A DNA stretch of 64,000 bases, from assembly GCA_037178855.1 (NCBI GenBank), contig JASJZC010000004.1, forward strand, positions 4,464,001-4,528,000, in the 5' to 3' direction. This stretch comes from Oscheius sp. JU75 (taxonomy: Eukaryota; Nematoda; Chromadorea; Rhabditida; Rhabditidae). The notes below the pieces were generated by a model, which saw only the letters and a program-made list of their open reading frames with translations, made no database searches and had not been told where the DNA came from. Positions 24,880 to 35,813 of the stretch are shown piece by piece; the first letter of the stretch is position 1; each line of letters opens with the position of its first letter. A program made the translations under genes and the position numbers.

Positions 24880-25467
24880 TTCTATGTCAACCTTTCCAAC
24901 CATTATATACGTTCTCAATTCGGCTGCAATGAATACAAAAGAATTCGAAAGGAGTCGAGCATCTTAAGCAGCGAGGACGAGGAAACATCTTGCAATGGAA
25001 TCGAAAAAGCAGTTAGTTTTCATCTTTTATTTTCCTAAACACCGTTTTCAGGTCTTCGACGAGATCATGAAAACACAGCAGCACCCTCATCCGTCCTACC
25101 GCTGTCACCGTTGCTATCAGCACGGCCACTTCATTCAGACATGTCCTCTCCGAGCCGTCAACCCTCCAACTCCATATCAAGGAAACCGTATCAGCAACGG
25201 CAATTTCAACTGCTTGTGTGGACGTCGCTGGAGGTAAGAAATCATCGCTTTAATCCTCAGAAACTGAAAATTTCAGCTCAACTACTGTCCAGGCTAACAA
25301 GTCAACTATCTGTCACGACTGCGGTCGATACGTCTATCCGAACAAGATGTGGAAAAAGAGGTCAACTTATTGACTACAATTACACTATAAATTTCAGTAA
25401 CAACGACATGATCAACTTCGGTTCCACAAAGATCATCAACTTCTTCCAGATGCCTCTCTACTTCTAA
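24880..25467 (+). CDS. Zinc-knuckle protein, ZCCHC24-like
   Basis: Exons joined in phase give a Ser/Glu-rich N-terminus (ESSILSSEDEETSCNG), a CCHC zinc knuckle YRCHRCYQHGHFIQTCPL, then a second cysteine module NFNCLCGRRWS...STICHDCGRYVYPNKMW, and the C-terminus FFQMPLYF before TAA 25465-25467. A CCHC knuckle followed by a CxC...CxxC...YP module resembles vertebrate ZCCHC24 and ZAR1-type proteins, which bind RNA. Introns lie near 25014-25053, 25236-25277 and 25361-25397. The start codon is unresolved: the coding frame is open upstream of 24932 without an ATG, so a first exon is probably missing. It begins just outside the mariner copy. Confidence 0.55.
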
Positions 25468-26796
25468 CTTGTTGTATTATATACCTTCAGTTACCACTTA
25501 CCTTCTCAGAATAACCTCTAAAAAATTCCAGCTGTTCCGTTTGTTTAATGATGAATTCTTTCCGAATGGGTAGCCGAGAAGCTAAAAATTAGGCGATCGA
25601 GATCAGTTCCACTTAAGCCTTCAGGTTCAAGGCTTTCGGCTTTACTTTTTGTGGATATCACAGCTGATGAACAGATGTAAAGTCCCGAGGCCTTTTAGGT
25701 GCCGAGATTCTTCGTGATCTCGCAAATATGCTGCCGTTTCCTCTGCAAGCGGTATCCTCTTTTTTTGTCTGCAAGAAAGCTTTTCTTAGCCGTGCTCACG
25801 CCATGACGATCTAACAATAACGTAGAAAATATGATCTTTAGGGGAACATGACTCGGTCCCTCAGTGATAACTGATAAACATATGTGGGGCAGTCGTTCGG
25901 CGTGAAACGACTAATCTTCCTCAAAAGAACTAAGCGCGGCTATTCGAGCGCAGCAAGCGGGTTCCCGAATTGCGCCACAGGCCCCTGGCCATCCGCTCTC
26001 TCCCAAAGTCGTCACCTGTTCTTCTTCACGCGCGTCTTTTCCCAAAAAGTCTCTTTTTCCCCATTGTTTTTCCTCGTTATCTAGCTGTCCATCTGTCACC
26101 TTTCCCAAAGAAGAGGAGGGATCTCACACAGTTCAACCGGAAGACTTGACACCCGAAAACAACATTTTACACTGTCATACGATGACACAAAAAAGATATC
26201 CTGATCCAGCCTTTTTGTCACTTGTTGTAGTCACACGCGAGATAGAGACACGAGTCCACATTCCGCTGTATCTTTCGAGATCCACATCTGTGTCCCTCTC
26301 TCACTCACTGTAAACATATTCTCTTTTTATACCCTTTCCTCAATCTCTCCCTATCCATCTTGGTTCTGAAGAGAAACCTAGAGTTTTAACCTGTTGTGGA
26401 GCTGCTCCTGATTATGTGATTTTTGAAATCTTTCACAACTATCGCAGAACTAGACTCTTGTCACTTTTTTTTTGCTGGCTACTCACTTCTCTTATATCGA
26501 ATAAACTCAAGTTTTCTCAACCTTATCGACTGGCTGCTTTCACATACCTACGAGTAGAGATACTCTGACCCAAAATATATATTACAGCTTATCTTTTTGT
26601 TAATTCTGATTTTTCCAGCAAACGTATAGGAACCACTCCTTTCTCGAGATCTTTTGCCCCCCACTCGATTTGTGATCCAAAGCCCTTGGGCGTGATGTTT
26701 TTCGGTTCAGCTGCCGTTGACTGTCACGTAGCCGTGTTCCGTCTCTCCCCTTCCATTCACTCATGTCCAATCTTTTCTGAACTATACCCATTTCAG
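25468..26796. other. Gene-free interval
   Basis: About 1.3 kb of T-rich sequence without a supported ORF, RNA gene or repeat. Confidence 0.4.
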
Positions 26797-29420
26797 ATGC
26801 CATTAGTACCACTGCGATTGTTATTATTCACAGTCGTGGCTCTCGTCTCGTGCCAGTCTGGACCAATGACTAATGCACCGGTTCGTTGCCTTCTGTCCAT
26901 TCCGTGTTGTGTCCACCTTAAATTGCTCATAACTTGCCATCATTTCACGGCCGTCCAACCGATCCAAAGTGGCTGTGCGCCGGCGCGCTGCATCAGCTGG
27001 ACATCTTTTTGCCATATGTGGGATTGCGTAATGCGTGCGCGCTCTCTTCCATATTACGTTTTCGAAGATCTCACGCGCCGAGACACTTTGGCGTCTCTCT
27101 CGCTGCCTAATGACGCAATATCTGGTTGAAATCAACATAAACAGCGCCACCAGGTAGAGAAACTCTGTATATCCCGTTTTGGACGAGAGACGAACGTCCG
27201 GCGTACAGTTGGTAGATCGGCCTTTTGCAGCCTTTCTCGGCCCGTAATTTGCTCCGCTTAAGACCGTATAAAGCCGGTCGCGGACGAGGGGCTGTCTACA
27301 ACTTGTCTCTTTCTTGCTGATGAGAACAATATAGACAACAGGTCGAGCTGAACAGAGAATCGTCTAAAACTTCTCGAGACAGTATTCTAGAAGGCCGAGG
27401 GCAATATAGGACCAGAGCGGAAGAATTGTGACATTGATTACTGTTTGCTGAAAATGTAAATACCATCGATTATAGGGAACCTTCATGTCTGCGCCATCCC
27501 TTTACGAGTTGCTACAGCGACAGAACCAGCTGAACAATGCTATCTTGCTCAACCATGCCTTGATTAGCAATCAGATGGCTGCTGGACTTCAGGACAATCA
27601 GTAAGTAACAGCCATATAAATAAAAAAGAACGTAGTCTCCACACACCACCAACTTTCCCGCCTTTTCCTCAACAAGCCGCCAACATTCCTCCACTCGCTC
27701 TGTATCCTCAACAGATACAGGGACTGCTTCCGCAAAATGCTCAAGGAAGTTCTGGTATTCCATCCTTATGAGTCAAAACGAATCTTTAGGAGAAAAACTG
27801 GGAATTTATGAGGCACTCTCACCCATGACCCAGCCTAAATCGGCCGAGGTTGTCTCTTCTCGGGCTCCACACGTTGTCTCAGGAGTTGTTCCTTTTAAAG
27901 TAAAAGATGTGGCGACGGAGAGCAGCGAGGAGAAGGTACAGAAGTCTTTTTGGTTCTAACTGTTTAGTTTCATGACCTCGAGCATTCGAAGACCCTCTTA
28001 AAAATCAAAGCTATCGGCAAGACTATTGGTGCCACGACTACAGAAGCTGCCTTGACCACTACTCATGAACAGGTACTGAAAATATCTTGATATCTGCAAG
28101 ACATATTCAGAGGCCCAGCAAAATCACCAACGCTCTTACCATTCTCAAAAACTTAAATCTGACAGATACTGAGAGTGAAAAGTTGGTGCAACTGGTCGAA
28201 CAGGTAGTTCGGGAAGAGTTGGCGAAGAAAATCAGTGATGCCGCCAAATTGTCGGCGGTTACAGTACCATATACTACTTCGACACCGAGTGAGCCCTTTC
28301 TTTCTCTCAGATATATCGTCTGTGTGAGTCTGTCTCGCCGCTACTTCCGAGACGATCTCATCTGGGAAACCTTATCCACTAACTGTTTGTACTCAAAGAC
28401 ATTCAGGTACTACCGCAACTTCCACAAAACAACCCACTACGACAACAGAGACAGTAACTACTACAGAAGAGGAAAAGACCTCGGATGAAGAGACAACACC
28501 CAGTACGTTGAAAACCTCATCAAGTCAAAAATATTTAGGCGAATTGGAAGAGCCGATCGAGGAATTTGCTGGTCCATTCACACCGGAACCCATCGACAGA
28601 AGTGAGCGTCTTTTGGAGGAAGAGATTCCGGAGATCAAACTTCATCCTCCGAAGAGAACCGAAGAGAAGGACGATTCGTATTCGTCGATCAAGACCAGTG
28701 AAACACATCTCACAGCGATTGAGAGAGCCGCGGAAGAGGAGGAGAAGGAGCGGGAGGCTGGTGTGTACAAGTTGCTATCGATTTAATAAAGGATTTAGCG
28801 AGAAAGAGGTACAGCAAGGTTACTGTAAGTCTGCCGCCTAGTACTACCCAGTCCTCAACTGGATCCAGTACTCAATCTTCTCCTGCCACGACGACTGAAG
28901 AGTTCGATCCGAAGAAAGTTCGTCCAATTGTAGGTTCAAAAGAGAGCTATTAGACATAGAGTTTAGCCTCGACGAACCTTTATCGAGACGGACAGTGATC
29001 TTTTGGCCTTGGCCACTGGAGCTCCATTGGATTTGAGCGATGAGACGACATCCGACGAGGTCTCCTACAGGAACAGATTCAGAGCGACCAGAGCCCCAAT
29101 GATCCCGAGAAGAGTTTCGAAGCCGCCTATGCCACCGCGTCTTCGACCTTCTACTGTAGGTTTACGCTATTTTCAGGCAAAAGATATTCCAGCCTCCTTC
29201 CCAATTTGTCCGACTGGCAGCCGACTACAGGGAACGTCTTGCCGGAACGGAAGATGTGACAAAGTTGCTTCAGAACTTTTACGAGAACGCCTACATCCAA
29301 CTGGTTGGTCAAAAAACGATTGGGAAATGAGTCAGACGTGCAGTTCAGGTCGCCAGTGAGGTAGATGCCCGAAAGATTCCAAAGCCAAGAGACGTCCAGC
29401 TGTCACCGGGCCGTCCTTAG
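26797..29420 (+). CDS. Secreted Ser/Thr-rich acidic protein of unknown function
   Basis: The first exon (26797-26880) is exactly a signal peptide (PLRLLLFTVVALVSCQS) and follows a CATTTCAG acceptor. A 595-bp intron leads in phase to SAPSLYELLQRQNQLNNAIL and QMAAGLQDN, a Pro/Gln-rich part (PPTFPPFPQQAANIPPLAL), a helical segment NALTILKNLNLTDTESEKL with EQVVREELAKKISDAAKL, several Thr/Ser tracts, a Glu-rich segment, and a basic Pro-rich part RRVSKPPMPPRLRPS. The C-terminal part VRLAADYRERLAGTEDVTKL and VDARKIPKPRDVQL ends at TAG 29418-29420. About 12 exons with introns mostly 28-40 bp. No known domain; extracellular or cuticle-associated role is inference from the signal peptide and composition. 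Confidence 0.6.
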
Positions 29421-30534
29421 GTTCAAATTGCTCGAAAAAAGCTGCTCAAGATGACAAAACCCCGTGCAAGTGCTTCTGGTCTTCCCGGTGCACATATGTA
29501 TATAGTATTTTAGACTAACATAAATATTTATCTATTGCGAAGGGGGAGAGCCCCCAGCTTCGATTGATCCGCGCCAGCCGTCTGTCCCACTCGAAAGCAC
29601 CTCCCCTTGGCTGCACTTTCCAGCCAAACTCTGTCTGACCAGCTCTGACCGTCTCTTTCGAGTCAGACTCCTCGATTGGAATTAGTCCCCTGGAAAAACT
29701 TTGCCTTTTCCAATCAAATTTTATTCAATTATTGATACAATTTCGGAAAGTCCGACTTGCTTTCTTTTGACTCCTGGGTAGTTGTTTCAGTCCAACGAGA
29801 AAATAATCTCCATCCGGAAAAGACAGTTGTGCGCTAAACCTGTTAAGAAAATGTTACGATTGTCGGTAAGCACTTGGAAAGAGATCATAATTCTCGTTCT
29901 CGACCAACTCTGACCGATTCTGCCAAGAAATGGTCATATATTCTCATTAGACTTCCACAAAATCTTTCCCATGTGTTCTCTCCAGCAGTGACGTATTTCA
30001 ATCGCTCAGTTTAAACTCATTTTTCGGCTCCGAGCTGTCAATCGTTCAATTAGACACGTTCTTCAAAGCTGTGGCTTAGTGTTTGAAAAAGATTTCAGTG
30101 AAAATGTTTAACAGATGAGTTTCGGAAAGAGAAAAGTCAACCTGAAATGGAGATGAAACGATCAAGTTTGATACACTGACACTAGCCCCTCAGAATCCCA
30201 ATAAAACGAGTCAGTGAGATTAGAAGTTTATAGACGCACCTGTCCAGACCCATTTCTTATATCATAAATCCGTCTCGCAACACGGAACTTCTGCATCTCG
30301 AGCCAGAGACTCGCGAATTGTTTTACACCTCTCACTCTAGCCGCTTGCGCACCGTTTTTTGCAGCGAGAGAGAGAGAGAGAGCTCTCTCTTCCAGACGTT
30401 TCTCGGGCCGGAGGGCAAAAAATGAGAACAAACAGGCCTAGCTCATATCCATTGCCGCGCCTTACTTTACACAATAAAAAGTACTCGCTTTCCAGCTGTT
30501 CTCCACAGTAGTCTAAGTGTGTTCGTCTGTCGGG
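29421..30534. other. Intergenic interval with a GA microsatellite
   Basis: No gene seen. It includes a (GA)n run at about 30365-30382 followed by GCTCTCTCT, which together could form a hairpin, and ends in the promoter region of the next gene. Confidence 0.4.
30365..30382 (+). repeat. GA microsatellite
   Basis: An uninterrupted GAGAGA run of about 18 bp, 160 bp upstream of a start codon. GA runs are frequent near animal promoters. Confidence 0.6.
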
Positions 30535-31747
30535 ATGTCACAGGAGCAGCAGAAGACCTTCTGTCCTCAGGACTATCATAGCACCTTCGACCCCGATGCC
30601 TACCTCGAACACTACTTCAGCAAGTGAGTCTCTTTGTTTAAACCCGTTCGAAGGGTTGCGTAAAGTTCAACAGGGGAAGAATGGATCCGAGTGGGAAGAA
30701 CGTCTGACAAATCGTCTCGAGAGCACAAACAAACTGGATTTTTTAAGGAAGGCCATTGAACAAGGAACCCGTGTCTCCTTGTTCGCTCTACCCGTCTTCG
30801 CTCACATCATCCAACAAACTGTTCCGGCCGAGAAGAGACAAACTCTTCTGGACATCGGAGCCGGTAGATGCTAGCCAATTGAAGGCAAAGAAAAGTGAGT
30901 TGCAGGCCCGACTGTCTATTCGGCTCTGTGCTTCCGAGACGTCGTTCAAAGAGTCTATCTGACAGATTACGTCGAGAAGAATCTCGATCTGTTGAGGGTC
31001 TGGATGAAGGGAGATAGTCCCTACGACTGGACCCCGACTATCAAAGTAATCCGAAGAACTGAGGGAGGCGGTGGATCACCAACCAATGACAGCTACACCG
31101 AGGATGAGGAGAAAGCCAAAGATCTCGTTCGGGTAAGATTTTAGACGGAACTCTGAAGCACCTCTTGCCTATTTTTGTCTGTATGACAAATAGTAACCAT
31201 ACAAATACCGTAAATCTATGACTCATACAGATACAAAGATGTACGAGAAATCCTTTAGCGAGGAGGAATCCACTTTGCCGACGTCCATTGTGACCCCGTG
31301 GTTCCTGATCTTGCCGGTCGTCAGAGCGATATTCTTTTGACCATCTTCACGCTCGAGTCGGCTTGTCAAAACTACGATCAGTATGTGAAGTGTGTTCGCA
31401 ATATCGTCGCCCAACTTCGTTCTGGAGGAAAATTCATCATTGGGTCCGTGCTTGAAGACGACGAGTACAATTCTGGCAAGCAGGTGAGTACATCCCAAAA
31501 GAACACCTTCTTGAGATCAAAGTTTGACTTTGGACAGCTGTCAAGGACAGCAGGTTCCTTATTGCTGACAACTGTCGCCTTTTGCGTCACAAAAAGTATC
31601 ATGTTGCAGCTCATCTTCTCGCTGCTTCATCTGACCGAGGAAATGATCCTCAGCGCCTTGGAGATGGCCGGAATCGACCTTTCGTCGGCCAAGAAATACG
31701 TTCTTCCAGACGAGGGAGTCATGTTTCTCATGGCCACCAAGCTGTAA
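30535..31747 (+). CDS. NNMT/PNMT/TEMT-family small-molecule N-methyltransferase
   Basis: A cytosolic SAM-dependent enzyme of the family that methylates nicotinamide, phenylethanolamine and other amines. The start MSQEQQKTFCPQDYHSTFD leads to the family N-terminus FDPDAYLEHYFS, a helix region KLDFLRKAIEQ, motif I LLDIGAG, then VQRVYLTDYVEKNLDLL and MKGDSPYDWTPTIK, which are typical of this group, DVHCDPVVPDL, and a C-terminal half with LLTIFTLESACQNYDQYVK, LRSGGKFIIGSVLEDDEYN and LTEEMILSALEMAGIDL. It ends MFLMATKL at TAA 31745-31747, with AATAAA at 31886-31891. Four or five short introns. C. elegans anmt genes belong here; substrate cannot be read from the sequence. Confidence 0.85.
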
Positions 31748-31885
31748 TTAGGAATCAGAGTAAGGTAGTAGGCACCGGTCATATCACACTTCATGTACCC
31801 CTATTTTCCCCTTTTTTAGGTCATGGGTTCACCCTTTACGTGTTTCTGCAGTATTTTCTCATCTGTAGACCCTCTTTCCCCAACG

Positions 31886-31891
31886 AATAAA
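31886..31891 (+). terminator. Methyltransferase polyadenylation signal
   Basis: AATAAA 139 bp after the methyltransferase stop codon. Confidence 0.6.
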
Positions 31892-32127
31892 GACTTTTGT
31901 TTTTATAAGTTTATCACGAGCTAGTTTATATGAACTGTGCTGGTGAGCTTACTTACAGACCGGAACGCGCCACTTCAAAACAATATGTAGAAGAGAAAAA
32001 TCTAGAAATGGGACGAGTATACAGGATGAGCGGATCCGGAGCCTATGCAACTATCACAGAAGGGGAAAAATCAGAGAGATGTACAATAAGTACAGAGGAA
32101 TCAGAGGCTGACCTCGAAATAAATCAA

Positions 32128-35100
32128 CTACAGAGCGCTTGGTCCGCTACGAGATTGTGCAGGGGCATGATTGGAGTTGCTGCTGCTCTGGCCGAACGAC
32201 TGGCGCATCTCTGAAAATGATATGTAGACTAATAAAAGAAGGAAGCAAACTTTGGATGTACTCGAGGATAGTGGCTCGATCCAGACTTTGCTTGACTCCA
32301 ATACGAAGCAGATCGGCCTCATTAAGTCGAGCGAAATCTTGCAGATGGACTATCTGAAGTAGGTTCGTTTCATCAACTGGTAGAGGATGAACTGACGCGT
32401 GCACTTCGGAACATATTGGCGTATTTATCACAATTGATAGAGAACAAGACGTGTTCCACATCCACCCGACAGTCGAGTTGGCGAGCATTCCTGGCGAAAG
32501 GCGAGTCGTGGTTGTAGTTGTTGAACTTCACGGTGTGTTCACTCGTGGAGTAAGAACGACGACGAGCGTATCTGAACTTTGTTTTTAGTTTAAAAAATAA
32601 ATGACAAAAACACCGTTCATCGGCTTGTCCTTCCGCCTGAACCAGGCCCTTCTCAGAGGTTCCGTCTTTTCGAGAAATCCCACCAACCATTCGAGCGTAG
32701 GTGATGCGGCTTTGATCCGATTGTCCCTTAATTCACTTGTCAAAACCTGCCAAAGGGGCAAATAACCGAGGTGTTAGCCGAGCCAGTAGTATTTATCTCC
32801 TCGTTAGCCTTGTCAATAAGATCTCTGGGAGAAATTCTCTTCGGCATATCTGCCTCCTCCTCACGGGTGCTGTTGTGCGAATCGTTGAAATGCTTCTTGT
32901 TCGCGAGTAGCACCTTGTTCTGAGATCGTCCTTTCCACTGTTCCGCGTCGAGGCCTCTAGAATTGTCATGGGAAGGCCTCCAGTTATCATGAGCAGGTTT
33001 CCAATTGTCCCGAGCAGGCTTCCACGAGTCCTGGACAGCCCTCTGAAGAGAAACACAGTATTAATCACAAGCACGATATACCTGTGGCTTGGCATTGGCA
33101 GTGCTACTGTTGGCGGCAGAGGCCGCAAAGTCCTTGTCATAAGGACCCATGTAGTAGGTCATGTAGCCATCCAACGAGGCGTCATCTATTCTGTTACGAG
33201 TGTATTGCAGATGGTTGAACCGATTGTTGTACGGTCTTGAGTCTTCTCCGTCGCGTGTATTCCTGTAGCGTCTGTCGTTCGGAGCCGACCTCTCATCGTG
33301 GTACTGAAATATTGTTCATAATGTTATGTGTGAAATAAACGGACCGGCGGATTCCTTGCCCTCGGGAAATCATTTTTCCCGCTGAAATCACGGAAGCGAC
33401 GATTGGAAGGAGGACCCCGGCGTTCTCCAGAGTAGAAGCCGCCGCCTCTTCCACGGCCTCGGTAGTTCCCTGAAAATACACTCAGCATGCTAGTCACAAA
33501 CATCACTGACTAGGGAACCCACGGTTGTCGACAGTCGCAAGATCTGAATAGACATCACGCGGCCCGCGATGCGACATCTCCCTGTGGTCTGAAAACCACA
33601 ATAAACCGTGTTTCAAAGATACAAACATGGCTCGCTGAAGTCGTGGTTGAAGTAGGGACTTAGCGAATCATGCTGGAGAGCGAGGAAAGGATCGACCATT
33701 CCTCCCGGCATACCGTCTCCATTGGGAACTTCGAGAGCAGGAAGAGCTCCGAAAGGATTCTCAGCATCATCCGACTCCAACGACCGTTCCATCAACATGA
33801 TGTCTCCTTTCTCGTTGACACCTTCGACTGTGAGCTGCGGGAATTCGTAGTTCTAAAGTAGAATAATCACTAGTGCATTTGAAAAAACAACCTGAATGTC
33901 CAGCTGACGACCGGAGAGCTGAAGAAACGAGAGTACCATATCCATGTGAGATGGGATGGGGCTGTCAGGTAGAGATTGACCAGCTAGCACCTCCTCCCGC
34001 AAGAACGCCTTGAGATATTTGTAGATGCTGCCGACATTGTGCTCTTGGGCTGTCATGCAGACGAAATGCTAAACAAATATATTGATCTTGAGAAGTAAAC
34101 TGATACATACGATGATTGGATCCTCGGGAAGGAGATAGATCTGCTTCATGGATGGACTAACGTAGTTATGTACTTTGAGTTCTTCATCGTAAATCTTTTG
34201 AGTGGTCTGAACAAGCGATCTTTCAGAGGAAACGATGAATCCTACATCACGCGTGATCTTCTCCACGAGGTCGTCGCTGAGTACATTGAACGACAGCTGG
34301 ATCGGTTGGAGCGAGGTCATAATCTTCAGGGCGTGAACCACGCCAACAGCATTGGATCCTGTGATGATGAAGTTTTGAAACTCGACAAAGTGTGGACGAT
34401 CGCCTTGGATGGGGATGAAATGGAGGTACACGTCAGCATCGCGGGCTACGGCAACCTGCAGACGTAGTAACAGCAATATACAGTCTTTACCAGCTGCTCC
34501 GCGCGTTCTCCTCCGAGAAACATCTCCATTTGCGTTATAGGAACAGTCAGTTCAGCTACGAATAGAATTTCATCGGGATCAGCTACGCGGTTGTAGAAAG
34601 CCGCTCTCAGATGCTGCATGGCAGCAGCGAGATCCTTTTCTTGCGACAAGGTCCCGGAGACTCTGATGGTAGGCTTCTTAAAATGGCTATGTTTGCTCGA
34701 TTAAAGAGGAAAGGAAACCTCGAACATCTGCTTATGTTGAGGTCCAATTGTGTCGTAGACCAATTCACCCGGCAGATTCTTCTTCTGACCTTCAATCCAG
34801 CGCTGAAGCTCATCCGGACCCTCGATCTCGACCGGCAACGAGATGCTGATAGTCGTCAGAGCTCGAACACGAGTCCTAGCACTTTCGACGGCAGAAGGTG
34901 TGCCCGAGATGGCAACCTGAAATTCACCGACTTCGATAACTGTGAATAGGCGAACCTGGCAAGAGAGAACGCCTTCATCTTCGCGATCGGGGAACCGAAT
35001 CAGGGTGTTGGTCTCTCGCATAATTGCCGCGAGATTGTCAGGGCTTCTCCTCCTATACAGCGGAATTGCCTCGTCTTTAAATATCTGCATGGTTAGGGTG

Positions 35101-35444
35101 ACGTCCAGCGGGTTCAAATCTTTTGATTGCTAGATATAACCAAGTTTACTTATGCATAAGAAAAAGCGTACCAATTGTGTCGAGCTCCAAGAATAGCCGT
35201 GTTCGAGTAACAGCGGCAGCAACGACTTCTGATGATTTTCGTGGGAAAGACGAGAGCGTCGATTGTTTTCCCGTAGCATCTGCATATCAATCTCAAAAGG
35301 CCTTCACAAGAAGAAACTGACTCTATTTGTCTGCTGACCTTCGTGAAAAAAGTCCTCATTGTCCTTCAAAATCTGGCGCAGCATCGCTGACGGCTGCAGC
35401 TGCGTGGGGTGGCTGCTTGTGGGTTCTACAGTCGCATCGTGCAT
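32128..35444 (-). CDS. Bicaudal-C family RNA-binding protein (KH region plus SAM domain)
   Basis: Starts MHDATVEPTSSHPTQLQ (ATG 35444-35442). The N-terminal half has KH-type repeats: NTLIRFPDRED...EFQVAISGTPSAVESARTRV (about 35010-34870), which matches the BicC pattern of FPD followed by ISG.P.AVE.AR, then ELVYDTIGPQHKQMFEV, TIRVSGTL, and further KH-like blocks with FVEFQNFIITGSNAVGVV. After an acidic segment comes an Arg/Gly part (NYRGRGRGGGFYSGERRG) and a long Asn/Ser/Arg-rich linker. The C-terminus is a SAM domain: VEHVLFSINCDKYANMFRSA joined to IVHLQDFARLNEADLLRIG and RATILEYIQ, ending at TAG 32128-32130. BicC proteins repress and deadenylate maternal mRNAs. C. elegans has two relatives, GLD-3 and BCC-1; the SAM domain argues against a GLD-3-type architecture. 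Confidence 0.8.
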
Positions 35445-35813
35445 GGTAGAACCTCTAAACGCTGTCTATATAGTCCTATAAACAAAACGACGTAATTGAA
35501 GTCAGAGAAGCTTCTACACTAAATTAAACAGGCAACGCCGTTTCTGCTGGCAAATTTCCACATTGAAAACAAAAAGAGAAACAAAAAAAGAAAAATTTTA
35601 GGATTTAGAAACTTCGGTGGAAGCATTTTGAAAAAGTTACTGTATAGCCGCGAGAAATAATGGTGCCGCAGTGAAATTCGAATTTCGCGGTGTTATCCTC
35701 TCACAAACTAGGAAACGTCGAATCGTCTTTATCGAATCTACAAGAAACATCCCAGTTATAAATTAGGCCTAGACCAGAAACAAAAGATACGCTTTATTAC
35801 TGCCAAAAAAACT

